The position numbers and the translations under genes were made by a program. From assembly GCA_903871735.1 (NCBI GenBank), contig CAIQHU010000005.1:21313-85312 (forward strand): a stretch of 64,000 nucleotides of DNA. Reading direction: 5' to 3'. Every line of letters begins with the position of its first letter. The first letter of the stretch is position 1. Under the pieces are notes generated by a model, which was not told the DNA's origin, did no database searches, and saw only the letters and a program-made list of their open reading frames with translations. The DNA comes from an uncultured beta proteobacterium. GTDB lineage: Bacteria > Pseudomonadota > Gammaproteobacteria > Burkholderiales > Burkholderiaceae. This document shows positions 50,701 through 60,045 of the stretch, piece by piece.

Positions 50701-51317
50701 ACCTAGCAATGCATGACCTAGAAATACGGGGAGCAGGAGAAGTCCTGGGCGATAAACAATCGGGTGATATCCACGAGATCGGTTTTCAGCTGTATACAGA
50801 AATGTTAAATAAAGCAGTTAAAGCGCTTAAAAGTGGGAAAGAGCCTGATTTATTAAGCCCTATGCATGCTATTACCGATATCAGTCTTGGCTGTCCTGCC
50901 CTTCTTCCCAATGCTTATTGTCCAGATGTGCATGAGCGCTTATCCCTTTACAAACGATTATCTAGTGCATCTTCCATCCAAGAAATCGATACTTTGCGGG
51001 CCGAATTGATCGATCGGTTTGGTGAACTGCCTAACCAGGGCTTGACCTTGTTAGAAAACCACCGGCTGCGCCTGCAAATGGAAAAAATTGGTATTAAAAA
51101 AATAGAAGCCTCACCAGGTGGAATCCGGATCCAATTTATACCCAACCCACCGATCAATTCTCTAAAAATTATTCAATTAATCCAAAAAGATCGATATACC
51201 GAATTATCTGGTCCAGATCGCATCAAAATATCCCCAGCAACGCATCAAAGCTTTGTCGAATTGCCACAACGTATTGAAGCCATTAAACGTTTTATGGCTT
51301 ATATCAATGCTGATTGA
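47790..51317 (+). CDS. mfd: Transcription-repair coupling factor Mfd
   Basis: Removes RNA polymerase stalled at DNA lesions and recruits UvrAB. The 1175-residue protein has the UvrB-homology part (to about 350), the RNA-polymerase-interacting domain (VHSEHGIGRYEGL), and a RecG-like helicase with Walker A GDVGFGKTEVALRA, DEEH box (IIDEEHRFG) and TATPIPRTL. The TRG motif and C-terminal domain are present. It starts with two possible ATGs (47790, 47799). serB follows after 13 bases. Confidence 0.96.
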   Translation: MSAMSDPVITKSNHSFLAKPFPPPRVGQRFSSNDLVGSADAGLIAQHAQIYRQHFSVMAIICSEPDTANRLAQEIYLFDPSLRVRLLPDWEILPYDQFSAHHDLISERLKTLHDLMTNQCDIVIAPLSTVIQQIAPPQFLAANTFFFKQGEVIHEKSLHIQLQQGGYDPVSAVVRPGEYSIRGGLIDLFPMGCALPYRIDLFGDVIDQIKVFDPDTQRSLYPVKDIQLLPGHEFPFDEESRKNFRGKWREIFDGNPSKCPLYKDVGLGIPGAGIESYLPLFFDQTATLFDYFPQSDLPPWLWFIGNQSEAIQKFWRDVQERYQFLRHDSERPLLEPNQLYLQEESYFTKIKPFARVFLESQAHIPTLEFEYPPAVLVNRREKDPTKLLRHLLETSDYRVLVCADSAGRRESIKQLLEDSQYIGNQSKIELAYPSSIPEFIASSEKIGMVVAPIFDGFISHTAKIIFLTESEIFSNVADQRKAGRIGKKDQVTNIDHLVRDLSELNLKDPVVHSEHGIGRYEGLIILDLGSGEEEFLHLRYANSANLYVPVQQLHLISRYAGSDPETAPLHNLGSGQWERAKKKAAEQIRDTAAELLDIYAKRSLRKGHAFEYSAHDYEAFADGFGFEETPDQQQAILAVLEDMTSGKPMDRLICGDVGFGKTEVALRASFVAVMGGKQVAILAPTTLLSEQHASTWRDRFADWPIKVVEVSRFKSAKEIAQALKSLESGDADIIIGTHKLLSPNIQFQRLGLVIIDEEHRFGVRQKENFKALRAEVDVLTLTATPIPRTLGMALEGLRELSVIATAPQKRLAIKTFVRREGDSVIREAVLREIKRGGQVYFLHNEVDTIENRRSYLMKLIPEARIAVAHGQMHERLLESVMHDFVAKRCNVLLCTTIIETGIDVPSANTIIMHRADKFGLAQLHQLRGRVGRSHHQAYAYLLVADPETLTKQAQLRLDAIQSMEELGSGFYLAMHDLEIRGAGEVLGDKQSGDIHEIGFQLYTEMLNKAVKALKSGKEPDLLSPMHAITDISLGCPALLPNAYCPDVHERLSLYKRLSSASSIQEIDTLRAELIDRFGELPNQGLTLLENHRLRLQMEKIGIKKIEASPGGIRIQFIPNPPINSLKIIQLIQKDRYTELSGPDRIKISPATHQSFVELPQRIEAIKRFMAYINAD

Positions 51318-51330
51318 TTAAAATATTTTT

Positions 51331-52182
51331 ATGAGAATTTTTCTTTTACATCTGACCCAAGTACCTCCAGAACTCATTTCGCAAATATCGCCAGTTCAGG
51401 CAATCAGTAATACTATCTGGCATTCGGAAAAATCTGTTGAATTACATACTCTGACCAAGATCCAGAATGATCAAAGAACTACCTTACGCAAGCTAGCAAA
51501 CCAATTTCAAGTGGATTGCATTTTCCTAAAAGATGATTTTGATATTCACCAGGTCAAACTCTTAGCCTTTGATATGGATTCAACCCTGATCAATATTGAG
51601 TGTATCGATGAAATCGCTCGACAAGTTGGCAAATCTCAAGAGGTATCTGCTATTACAGAAGCTACCATGCGCGGTGAAATCACGGATTTTTCAGTGAGCT
51701 TAAAAAAGCGCGTACAAATCCTAGCCGGTACGCCAGAATCTGTTATGCAAACAGTCTATGAGCAACGCTTAGCACTGAATTTAGGCGCCGAAAATCTTCT
51801 GATTGAAGCCAAAAAATATGCTTGGCAAACCCTTCTTGTTTCAGGTGGGTTTACATTTTTTACCGACCGAATTAAAGACCGCTTGCAAATTGATCATGCT
51901 TACTCAAATACATTAGAAATCCAGGATCAAACAATCACAGGCAAAGTCCTTGGGCCCATTGTCGATGGTCAAGCAAAAGCAAATTTTTTACAACATCATG
52001 CGCATGCACTAGGTATTCAAACAAACCAGACGATTGTCCTTGGTGATGGCTCAAATGATTTACCCATGATGGCTCTAGCTGGACTTTCCATCGGATTTCG
52101 AGCAAAACCAGTTGTACAAGAAAAAGCCGACGGATCTTTCAATCACGTCGGTCTAGATGGGCTTCTTGGGCTTTTTGGCTAG
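51331..52182 (+). CDS. serB: Phosphoserine phosphatase
   Basis: Last step of serine synthesis. The 283-residue HAD-family protein has the nucleophile in FDMDSTLINIECIDEIA, motif II serine in LLVSGGFTFFTDRI, and motif III in VLGDGSNDLPMMALAG. An N-terminal region of about 75 residues precedes the catalytic domain, somewhat like the ACT-type extension of E. coli SerB. It is probably co-transcribed with mfd and converges with the thiolase gene. Confidence 0.94.
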   Translation: MRIFLLHLTQVPPELISQISPVQAISNTIWHSEKSVELHTLTKIQNDQRTTLRKLANQFQVDCIFLKDDFDIHQVKLLAFDMDSTLINIECIDEIARQVGKSQEVSAITEATMRGEITDFSVSLKKRVQILAGTPESVMQTVYEQRLALNLGAENLLIEAKKYAWQTLLVSGGFTFFTDRIKDRLQIDHAYSNTLEIQDQTITGKVLGPIVDGQAKANFLQHHAHALGIQTNQTIVLGDGSNDLPMMALAGLSIGFRAKPVVQEKADGSFNHVGLDGLLGLFG

Positions 52183-52192
52183 TTTTTTAAAT

Positions 52193-53377
52193 TTATAATC
52201 TTTCAAAAATTACAGCAATACCCTGCCCACCACCAATACACATTGTCACGAGAGCATATTTCCCTTGTGAGCGATGTAACTCGTAAATTGCTTTTGTAGC
52301 AATTGCTGCGCCTGAGGCACCAATTGGGTGACCAAGAGCAATCGCCCCCCCATTCACATTCGTTTTCGATAAATCTAAGCCCAAAGCTTTGGCAACAGTT
52401 AGGGACTGAACAGCAAATGCCTCATTGGACTCAACCACATCCATGTGTGCGACTGTTAAACCAGCACGGCTAAGTGCTAACTTAGATGCCGGAATCGGAC
52501 CTTCCCCCATGACCTCATTGGGAACACCTGCTACCGCGTAGGATACAAGACGAGCAAGGGGTTTATGCCCTGAGCGTTCTGCGGCCTGAGCAGATGCCAA
52601 AACAAAAAAGGATGCGCCATCATTGATTGAAGATGCATTACCTGCCGTCACTGTGCCATTTTCTTTTAAAAATACTGGTTTAAGTTTCGATAAACTTTCT
52701 GCTGTGGTTTCTGCCTTGACGCCCTCATCGGTATCAAACACGACCTCCCCTTTACGCGTTTTAATCGTGATTGGAGCAATTTGTGTTTTAAATCTTCCTT
52801 CAGCAATTGCCTTGGCTGCCTTTTGATGCGATAAGGCCGCAAAAGCATCTTGCTCTTCCCGACTGATATTCCATTTTTTTGCTAAATTTTCAGCGGTAAT
52901 CCCCATATGCCCGACACCAAATGGATCGGTTAAGGCACTGACCATCATGTCGATTAACTTCGTATCACCCATTCTGGCACCTGTGCGCATGGCTGGAGAG
53001 CCGTAAAGGCCACGAGACATTACCTCAACACCGCCACCGATGGCGTAGTCGCAATCACCGAGCATAATCTGCTGAGCAGAGGTTACAATCCCCTGCAAGC
53101 CAGAACTACATAAACGATTGACTGCCATCGCAACGGAGTCCATGGATAAACCAGCTTGAATCGAAGCAACCCTCGCTACATAGGGATATCGCGCCTCAGT
53201 AGGAATACAGTTTCCAACAGTGACATAGTTAATTGCGTGCGGGTCAACACCCGATCGCTCGACGGCTACTTGCATGACCGTGCCAGCCAGTTCAGAAGGC
53301 TCGATAGAACTGAGGGCGCCACTATAAGAACCAATTGCGGACCGAACAGCACTGAGAACTACCACGTCTTGAGTCAT
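52193..53377 (-). CDS. Acetyl-CoA acetyltransferase (thiolase)
   Basis: Condenses two acetyl-CoA to acetoacetyl-CoA. The 394-residue protein has the acyl-accepting cysteine in VNRLCSSGLQGI near residue 90, the GHPIGASGA histidine motif and the catalytic cysteine in VTMCIGGGQGI. With phaB and phaC close by it is the likely PhaA step of polyhydroxybutyrate synthesis, though rimO separates it from the other pha genes and it could also serve degradation. It starts 40 bases after rimO on the same strand. Confidence 0.92.
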   Translation of the reverse strand: MTQDVVVLSAVRSAIGSYSGALSSIEPSELAGTVMQVAVERSGVDPHAINYVTVGNCIPTEARYPYVARVASIQAGLSMDSVAMAVNRLCSSGLQGIVTSAQQIMLGDCDYAIGGGVEVMSRGLYGSPAMRTGARMGDTKLIDMMVSALTDPFGVGHMGITAENLAKKWNISREEQDAFAALSHQKAAKAIAEGRFKTQIAPITIKTRKGEVVFDTDEGVKAETTAESLSKLKPVFLKENGTVTAGNASSINDGASFFVLASAQAAERSGHKPLARLVSYAVAGVPNEVMGEGPIPASKLALSRAGLTVAHMDVVESNEAFAVQSLTVAKALGLDLSKTNVNGGAIALGHPIGASGAAIATKAIYELHRSQGKYALVTMCIGGGQGIAVIFERL

Positions 53378-53417
53378 AAATTCCCCCTAATTAATAATTA
53401 AATAGCAAACTTGTTAT

Positions 53418-54773
53418 CTAGATTCTAACAATCAAATCATGCCCTCTAGTTGACAGAACAGTTGCCCGAATTAAATCGCCAACGCGATATCTTTTTGAAG
53501 GGCGATCAACGGGTTCAATATAAACCACGCCATCAATTTCTGGTGCATCGGCATAGGACCTGCCAATACCACCTTGCTTATTTTGTGAATCAACTAAAAC
53601 ACGAATCCTCTGACCGACACGGCGCTCTAATAACTCCGAGGAAAGAGCCTGAGCAGTCGCCATGAATTCACCTTGACGGGCTTCGCGCTCTGCTTGATCA
53701 AGGGCACCATCTAATAAATTTGCCGAAGCACCCGCAACTGGAGAGTAAGCAAAGCAACCAACACGATCAATCTGTGACTGGTTAATAAAATCTAATAAGT
53801 AATCAAATTCGGCTCTAGTCTCACCGGGAAAACCCGCAATAAAGGTACTTCTGATTACCAAATCCGGACATACTTCACGCCACTGGATAGTCCTCTCTAA
53901 GACTTTTTCACCGCTAGCTGGACGCTTCATTCTTTTTAATACATTGGGATGGGCATGTTGAAAAGGAATATCTAAATATGGTAATAAGCCATTTCCATGG
54001 TCTTTAAAGTCAGCCATTAAGGGAATAATTTGATCTACAAAAGGATAGGGGTACACATAATGGAGCCGAACCCAAGCATCATGTTCCCGAGCCATATCCT
54101 TCAGAGCACTTGCCAGATCAAATAATTTTGATTTAATGGGCCTACCTTGCCAAAAACCAGTTCGATATTGAATATCGACACCGTAAGCACTCGTATCTTG
54201 AGAGACAATCAATAATTCTTTGACACCCGATTCAAAGAGTTTTTTAGCCTCACTCAGGACATCGTCTATCGAGCGTGAAACCAAGTCTCCTCGCATTTGA
54301 GGAATTATGCAAAACGAACAATGATGATTACAACCCTCGGATATTTTTAAGTAAGCATAGTGTTTTGGGGTTAATTTAATGCCTATAGGCGGTAACAAAT
54401 CCAAAAAGGGATCGTGTGGTTTTGGTAAATGCAAATGCACCGCGTCAAGGACTTCATTGGTTGCATGTGGACCAGTAACAGCTAAAACTTGTGGGTGTCG
54501 CTGCAGCACCATACTAGAACCGTCTTGCTCCGTTTTTGCCCCTAAGCAACCAGTTACGATGACCTTGCCATTTTCGGTTAAGGCTTCACCAATAGCCTGC
54601 AGGCTCTCCTCCACAGCAGAATCGATAAAACCACAGGTATTCACAATCACGAGTTGGGCATCTGCATACTGATTCGTTACTTCATAACCTTCAGCACTCA
54701 GGCGCGTTAGGATCAACTCAGAATCAACCAGTGCCTTTGGGCACCCCAACGAAACAAAACCTACTTTAGACAC
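53418..54773 (-). CDS. rimO: Ribosomal protein S12 methylthiotransferase RimO
   Basis: A radical-SAM enzyme that adds a methylthio group to aspartate 89 of ribosomal protein S12. The 451-residue protein has the UPF0004 domain ([16 protein letters not shown]), the radical-SAM cluster [15 protein letters not shown], and a C-terminal TRAM domain. The start is GTG, with no ATG nearby. It lies 17 bases after phaR on the same strand, between phaR and the thiolase gene. Confidence 0.95.
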   Translation of the reverse strand: MSKVGFVSLGCPKALVDSELILTRLSAEGYEVTNQYADAQLVIVNTCGFIDSAVEESLQAIGEALTENGKVIVTGCLGAKTEQDGSSMVLQRHPQVLAVTGPHATNEVLDAVHLHLPKPHDPFLDLLPPIGIKLTPKHYAYLKISEGCNHHCSFCIIPQMRGDLVSRSIDDVLSEAKKLFESGVKELLIVSQDTSAYGVDIQYRTGFWQGRPIKSKLFDLASALKDMAREHDAWVRLHYVYPYPFVDQIIPLMADFKDHGNGLLPYLDIPFQHAHPNVLKRMKRPASGEKVLERTIQWREVCPDLVIRSTFIAGFPGETRAEFDYLLDFINQSQIDRVGCFAYSPVAGASANLLDGALDQAEREARQGEFMATAQALSSELLERRVGQRIRVLVDSQNKQGGIGRSYADAPEIDGVVYIEPVDRPSKRYRVGDLIRATVLSTRGHDLIVRI

Positions 54774-54790
54774 GTGGCACTTTCAACATA

Positions 54791-55591
54791 TTATTTAACT
54801 GGAGGTTTAAAAGGAAAGTTACTCAGAATACCTTCACTTTGAACTTTCATTTTCTCTAAAAATTGCGTTCCCGACTCAAAAAATACACTCATCGGATTTG
54901 CTAACTCAATGTTCGATTGATGATTCATAAAACTTAACCAGTTTTCTGGACTGGATAAACCGCCCAATTTTTGACAATGTGATAAATATTGATTCTGAAG
55001 ATCACTAAATTGATTCAAATTTTTCTCTAAAAATGGGGCCATCATCCCTTGCAAGGAATTGCCATAAAAACGAATCATTTGCAACAAGCTTTGCGTTGAA
55101 AATAATGGTTGACCATGAGCTTCCTCTTCCAAAATAACTTGCATGAGGATACTCCGCGTAATGTCCTCCCCAGTTTTTGCATCAACGACATGGAAAAGCT
55201 CTTGTGACATAACAAGATCTTTAATGTCAGACAACGTCACATAACTGCTAAACAGGGTGTCATACAAGCGACGATTGGGGTATTTTTTGATGATTCGGTT
55301 GTGCTCCAAGGCCGGTATCTCCTTGGTATCTTGCACTTTTTTAGCGAGGCGATCGGTTGAGTCACTAGCACTACTAGCAATAACGGATTTGCTAGCTGCT
55401 TGCTTGCTTGCTCTGCTACCTGAGGCTGATGGCTTACTAACCCCACTTTTTTCTTTCTGAGGCTTTATTTTAGAAATTGCCAAGCCCGACGCTGTTATAG
55501 GTCGCGCACGCGTTGATGCAGGGACTTGTCTAGCACTAGAAGATCTGTGCGCCGGAGATTTAGACGAAGGGGGTTTCATTCGATTTGCCAT
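54791..55591 (-). CDS. phaR: Polyhydroxyalkanoate synthesis regulator PhaR, long form
   Basis: A repressor that senses the polymer and controls phasin and pha genes. The DNA-binding PHB_acc_N domain is RIIKKYPNRRLYDTLFSSYV at about residues 98-117, followed by the two PHB_acc segments (ITRSILMQVILEEEAHGQPL). The first 95 residues are a low-complexity tail rich in Ser, Ala, Lys and Pro, giving 266 residues against about 180-200 for most homologues. No methionine lies between this tail and the domain, so the extension seems to be real. It follows phaB by 71 bases. Confidence 0.9.
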   Translation of the reverse strand: MANRMKPPSSKSPAHRSSSARQVPASTRARPITASGLAISKIKPQKEKSGVSKPSASGSRASKQAASKSVIASSASDSTDRLAKKVQDTKEIPALEHNRIIKKYPNRRLYDTLFSSYVTLSDIKDLVMSQELFHVVDAKTGEDITRSILMQVILEEEAHGQPLFSTQSLLQMIRFYGNSLQGMMAPFLEKNLNQFSDLQNQYLSHCQKLGGLSSPENWLSFMNHQSNIELANPMSVFFESGTQFLEKMKVQSEGILSNFPFKPPVK

Positions 55592-55662
55592 ACTTAGCCC
55601 ATAACCATAATACTTATTGGCCTAAATGGCAACTGCTACTGAGTTAATCGTCTTTTAGACCA

Positions 55663-56403
55663 CTAACTCATGTGTAAGCCGCCGTTTAATGAGAAATCAG
55701 CCCCAGTAGCAAAACCGCCATCATTGGATGCAATCCAAGCAACCATCGAGGCAATTTCTTCGGGGGTTCCTAGCCTTCTCACCGGAATCGTATCGATAAT
55801 TTTATTCAAGACATCCTCTCGAATAGCCTTCACCATATCAGTACCTATGTAACCTGGGGAAACTGTGTTAATCGTTACCCCTTTAGTGGCCACCTCTTGG
55901 GCTAATGCCATTGTAAAGCCATGTAACCCAGCTTTAGCGGTCGAGTAATTGGTTTGCCCAAACTGCCCTTTTTGACCATTTACCGAGGAAATATTAATAA
56001 CTCTCCCCCAGCCTTTTTCAACCATGTCATCAATGACCTGCTTAGTAACATTAAAGAGTGAATTCAAATTCGTGTCAATCACAGACCGCCAATCTTCAGG
56101 CGTCATCTTTCGAAAGACTGTGTCTCTTGTAATTCCAGCATTATTGACCAAAATATCAACCGTACCAATTTCTGCCCGAACTTTGTTAAAAGCAGCCACC
56201 GTACTAGTCCAATCACCGACATTGCCCTCGGACGCATGAAAATCGTATCCCAAGGCTTTTTGCTCGCTTAACCAACGATCTTTTCTAGGTGAGTTTGGGC
56301 CACATCCAGCAATAACAAGACATCCATCTTGGTGGAGTTTTTGACAAATTGAGGTCCCAATACCTCCCATACCCCCAGTTACATATGCAATTTTTTTGGT
56401 CAT
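55663..56403 (-). CDS. phaB: Acetoacetyl-CoA reductase
   Basis: Reduces acetoacetyl-CoA to (R)-3-hydroxybutyryl-CoA with NADPH. The 246-residue short-chain dehydrogenase has the Gly motif VTGGMGGIGTSICQKL, NNAGITRDTVFRKM, and the catalytic Ser/Tyr/Lys in ISSVNGQKGQFGQTNYSTAK. The first half is typical of PhaB from Ralstonia (DFHASEGNVGDW). Its ATG overlaps the phaC stop by four bases, so the genes are translated together. Confidence 0.95.
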   Translation of the reverse strand: MTKKIAYVTGGMGGIGTSICQKLHQDGCLVIAGCGPNSPRKDRWLSEQKALGYDFHASEGNVGDWTSTVAAFNKVRAEIGTVDILVNNAGITRDTVFRKMTPEDWRSVIDTNLNSLFNVTKQVIDDMVEKGWGRVINISSVNGQKGQFGQTNYSTAKAGLHGFTMALAQEVATKGVTINTVSPGYIGTDMVKAIREDVLNKIIDTIPVRRLGTPEEIASMVAWIASNDGGFATGADFSLNGGLHMS

Positions 56404-58061
56404 GTACTTTCCTTTAATAATGAAACTTTTACAGCCTTTTCTCGAACATATCTACCCGGCGCAGGCTCAATCACTTGATATTGACGATTGCCCAGGGTAG
56501 GACTAGACTTAACTTTCTGACCACTTTGCTTGACTAACCAAGCCACACAATCAGGCCACCAACTGCCATCTACCGATTTCGCTTTACTGAACCAGTCTTG
56601 TGGTGTTTTAGCAATTTGAGGGTTAATCCAATAATTACGTTTTTTCTTTTGCGGTGGATTGATCACACCCGCAATATGGCCAGAAGCTCCTAAAACAAAA
56701 CGCTTTTCACCCGGCAAAAGCTGATTTGTTAAATAAGCAGTCTGCCAAGGCACAATATGATCTTCTTTTGAGGCATATATGTATACGGGACAGGTAATCC
56801 GGCTTAGATTGATTTTGGTTCCACAGATCTCTAATCGGTCCGGTATTTTTAACTCGTTTTGTAAGTACATATGCCTTAGATACCAAGCAAACATGGGACC
56901 CGGTAAATTACTCGTATCACTATTCCAATACAAAAGATCAAAGGATGTTGGTGATTTACCTAGCAAATAATTACCAACTACATAGTTCCATACCAAATCA
57001 TTTGGACGCAGAGCAGAGAATGTATTAGCCAGGTCATCCCCTCCTAACAAACCATATCGACCAGTACTGCCACCAATTGTCTTCTCAGTCATCTCGATCG
57101 TCGATTCATCAATAAAAACATCTAAAACGCCTGTATCTTGAAAATCTAAAAAAGAAGCCAATAAAATAAGGCTAGCTGCCGGCTCAATCTCACTAGCAGC
57201 TAGAACAGCTAAGCCAGATGCTAATAAAGTGCCACCGACACAAAATCCTAAAACATTAATCTTGGGTAATTTAGAAATCTCGATAGTGACTTGTAAGGCT
57301 TTAATGACCCCTTCGCTGACATAATCATCCCAAGTGACTTCAGTCATCTGCTCATCAGCATTTTTCCAAGAGACCATAAAAACGGTTATCCCAGCATTTA
57401 AAAAATACTGCACCATCGAGGATTCTTTCTGAAGATCGAGGATGTAATATTTATTGATGCACGGCGGGACCATTAATAAAGGTTTTTGAAAGACCGTGGC
57501 TGTCAGTGGCTTATATTGAATCAGTTGAAAGATGCGATTTTCATAGACGATGGCACCGACCGAGTTAGCCACATTTACACCAAACTCAAACTTACTTGTA
57601 TCCGTTTGAGAAATCTTCCCCTCTTGCATATCTCCTAAGAAATTTTGAATACCATTAGCTAAAGATTCGCCTTTAGTAGCAATCATTTCATTAATCGCCT
57701 CGGGATTTGTCGCTAAAAAATTAGACGGAGCCATCGATGAAATAAATTGCTCCGTAGCAAAGAGAATCCTTTTTTTTGCCTTCGTATCGACTTCAACCGC
57801 CTTTGCCAAATCAACTAAGTGTTGGGCATTAACAAAATAGCTCCGCAGAATAAATTCTGACCAACCTTCATGCCAAGCACTCGATTTAAAGCGGTGGTCG
57901 CTCATCTCAATAGGGCTTTTACCTGACCAAATAGCAAAGATATTCTCCAAATACTTTTTTTCGATCTCTTCAATTTTTTCCATTGGTATCATCGCCATGT
58001 GAGCGTCTGGAAGCTTTGGGGGCTGCCAAAATCCAGCGAAAGCGGATGCCAGGTCAGTCAA
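56400..58061 (-). CDS. phaC: Class I polyhydroxyalkanoate synthase
   Basis: Polymerises (R)-3-hydroxybutyryl-CoA into storage polymer. The 553-residue protein has an N-terminal PhaC domain, the lipase-like box GFCVGGTLLASG with catalytic cysteine near residue 272, and later the Asp and His of the triad (SKEDHIVPWQT, GASGHIAGVINPP). The start appears to be TTG, seven bases after a strong AAGGAG; the next in-frame ATG would remove about 20 residues. phaB and phaR follow on the same strand. Confidence 0.95.
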   Translation of the reverse strand: MTDLASAFAGFWQPPKLPDAHMAMIPMEKIEEIEKKYLENIFAIWSGKSPIEMSDHRFKSSAWHEGWSEFILRSYFVNAQHLVDLAKAVEVDTKAKKRILFATEQFISSMAPSNFLATNPEAINEMIATKGESLANGIQNFLGDMQEGKISQTDTSKFEFGVNVANSVGAIVYENRIFQLIQYKPLTATVFQKPLLMVPPCINKYYILDLQKESSMVQYFLNAGITVFMVSWKNADEQMTEVTWDDYVSEGVIKALQVTIEISKLPKINVLGFCVGGTLLASGLAVLAASEIEPAASLILLASFLDFQDTGVLDVFIDESTIEMTEKTIGGSTGRYGLLGGDDLANTFSALRPNDLVWNYVVGNYLLGKSPTSFDLLYWNSDTSNLPGPMFAWYLRHMYLQNELKIPDRLEICGTKINLSRITCPVYIYASKEDHIVPWQTAYLTNQLLPGEKRFVLGASGHIAGVINPPQKKKRNYWINPQIAKTPQDWFSKAKSVDGSWWPDCVAWLVKQSGQKVKSSPTLGNRQYQVIEPAPGRYVREKAVKVSLLKEST

Positions 58062-58157
58062 AATACATCTCCTTATTCAAGTTAAAAGTCAATATTTAGC
58101 AATATAAACTCTAATTATTAAAATCAAAATACGAAATTACCCTACCAAAGCACTTCA

Positions 58158-58946
58158 TTATTCCAGGTAAATAAAACTCCCGAACCGACCAGTTATTTTG
58201 CTACGACGATAGGAATAAAGGTGCGTGGAATCGGAATATGTACAGTGGTCGGCGCAATAGATCTGATGGAGGCCTAGGCTCTGAAGATTAATCCTGGCTA
58301 AGGCAAATAAATTGGCTAAATATTTATCTTTTATAGCTGTCGCCATGAAGCATGCTGCAATTTGTGGATCAGCACTGCAGTTAAGGAAGGCTTGTCGAAC
58401 CTCCGGCCCCACTTCAAAAAACTCTGGGCCAATACCCGGACCTATATAAGCCATTAATTGGCTTAAGTATATAAAGGGATCGTCCGGTTTTTTTAAGTTA
58501 ATCATTTCTTGCAGCGTTTGATCAATCACACCACGTACTAAGCCCCGCCAACCAGCATGGCAAGCCGCAACGATATCTCCAGCCTGATCTGTGAAGAGAA
58601 TTGGCAAGCAATCGGCACTCAAAATGCTTAAGACATCATTTCGGTCAGCGGTAATCGCCCCATCGGCTTGCAAAGAAGGAATAGAGACATTTTTTTTCCA
58701 GATGGTGGTGCCGTGTACCTGATTTAACCAAATGGGCTGCGTGGGCACAAGATCTGTAATGAAGCTGCGATTTTGGCGTACACTGTCCGGATCATCACCA
58801 ACATGGGTGCCCAAGTTCAGGCCGTTAAACGGTGCACTACTGCAACCACCAATACGCGAAGTAATTAAGCTTTTGACGTGTTTTGGAGCGTCCCACATGG
58901 GTGTATGAACGACTAGCCCATTGGGCTTTTCTTGCCACTGCATCAT
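58158..58946 (-). CDS. pgeF: PgeF/YfiH-type laccase-domain protein
   Basis: A copper/zinc-site protein of the YfiH family; in E. coli it edits wrong residues in peptidoglycan precursors, while other members act as purine nucleoside phosphorylases. The 262-residue protein has LVHTPMW-type start, NLGTHVGDD, the metal site histidines in VACHAGWRGLVRGVID and HCTYSDSTHLYSYRR. It overlaps the rluD end by four bases, the usual rluD-yfiH pairing. Confidence 0.92.
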   Translation of the reverse strand: MMQWQEKPNGLVVHTPMWDAPKHVKSLITSRIGGCSSAPFNGLNLGTHVGDDPDSVRQNRSFITDLVPTQPIWLNQVHGTTIWKKNVSIPSLQADGAITADRNDVLSILSADCLPILFTDQAGDIVAACHAGWRGLVRGVIDQTLQEMINLKKPDDPFIYLSQLMAYIGPGIGPEFFEVGPEVRQAFLNCSADPQIAACFMATAIKDKYLANLFALARINLQSLGLHQIYCADHCTYSDSTHLYSYRRSKITGRFGSFIYLE

Positions 58947-59986
58947 TTAACTAATTGTTGCCAACTAGCGGTTGATATACCAAGTAATTTAAATAAATCA
59001 ATGAAAGCCTGCGGCGGATCGATTTGCCAAGACACAATTTTCAGAGATTGGGGATGGCATAGACCAAGCAGGCTAGCGTGCAAAATCTGTCCTGGAATCT
59101 GTATAGCATGATGTTGCATATCTGCTCGTAAAAATTGATCAATTTGAATAGGCACTTTACTGCGATAAATTGGATCGTTGACCAAGGGATGCCCTATAGA
59201 CTCCAGATGCACCCTAATTTGGTGCGTTCGACCCGTTTCTAACTGACACTCGACGAGCGAGATAACTTTGTCACGATAAGTGATTTGATCTAAACACTGC
59301 ATTCGGGTTCTGGCTTCTTTACTACTTGAACGTGAAGAGATTGCCATTTTTAAGCGATGATGAGGGTCACGACCAATCGGTTGATCAATCTCTTTAGTCA
59401 ACGGCGCCTTGCCCCAAACTAATGCTAAATAGCGACGCTGCATGGATCTTTCTTGCAATTGCTTAACAAGAGCATTTTGCGCAATCAAATTTTTAGCAAT
59501 CACTAATAGTCCGGAGGTGTCTTTATCTAGACGATGCACAATGCCAGCTCGAGGCACTAAGGAACATTCTGGGAAGTGATGTAAGACGGCATTCAAGAGG
59601 GTTTTACCCCAATTACCAACCGCTGGATGCACTACTAGTCCTACTGGTTTATGAATAATAGCAATCGAGGTGTCGCTAAAGACGATTTGTAGAGGGATAT
59701 CTTCTGGTTGGTAAGCCGTATTTTGTGGATCGCTTGGCACAGCAATGGAAATTTGCTCATTCCCAAGGACGGTATATTTTGGTAAAAGCGCCTCTCCAGC
59801 AGATTGAATGATGCCGCTTTGAAGCCACTGCTGGATTTTACTGCGTGAATAATCTCCAATCAAAGAGCCAAGGACTTTATCAATCCGCTGCCCCCGAAAA
59901 CTAGGCGGTATAACGATATAAATGGGAGGGTTTTCGGGAACATCTTCCCCTTGCACCACATCGTCGATATAATCGTTTAATTCCAT
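58943..59986 (-). CDS. rluD: 23S rRNA pseudouridine synthase RluD
   Basis: Makes pseudouridines in helix 69 of 23S rRNA. The 347-residue protein has an N-terminal S4 domain (GQRIDKVLGSLIGDYSRSKI), the catalytic aspartate in GIVHRLDKDTSGLLVIAK near residue 150, and the C-terminal motif LETGRTHQIRVHLESIGHPL. It is divergent from bamD, the common gene pair; pgeF follows with overlap. Confidence 0.95.
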   Translation of the reverse strand: MELNDYIDDVVQGEDVPENPPIYIVIPPSFRGQRIDKVLGSLIGDYSRSKIQQWLQSGIIQSAGEALLPKYTVLGNEQISIAVPSDPQNTAYQPEDIPLQIVFSDTSIAIIHKPVGLVVHPAVGNWGKTLLNAVLHHFPECSLVPRAGIVHRLDKDTSGLLVIAKNLIAQNALVKQLQERSMQRRYLALVWGKAPLTKEIDQPIGRDPHHRLKMAISSRSSSKEARTRMQCLDQITYRDKVISLVECQLETGRTHQIRVHLESIGHPLVNDPIYRSKVPIQIDQFLRADMQHHAIQIPGQILHASLLGLCHPQSLKIVSWQIDPPQAFIDLFKLLGISTASWQQLVK

Positions 59987-60045
59987 TGTTTTCTAAATTA
60001 TTGAAAGAGCCTAATTTGACAGTTTATACGCTTCGATTGAGTTTG

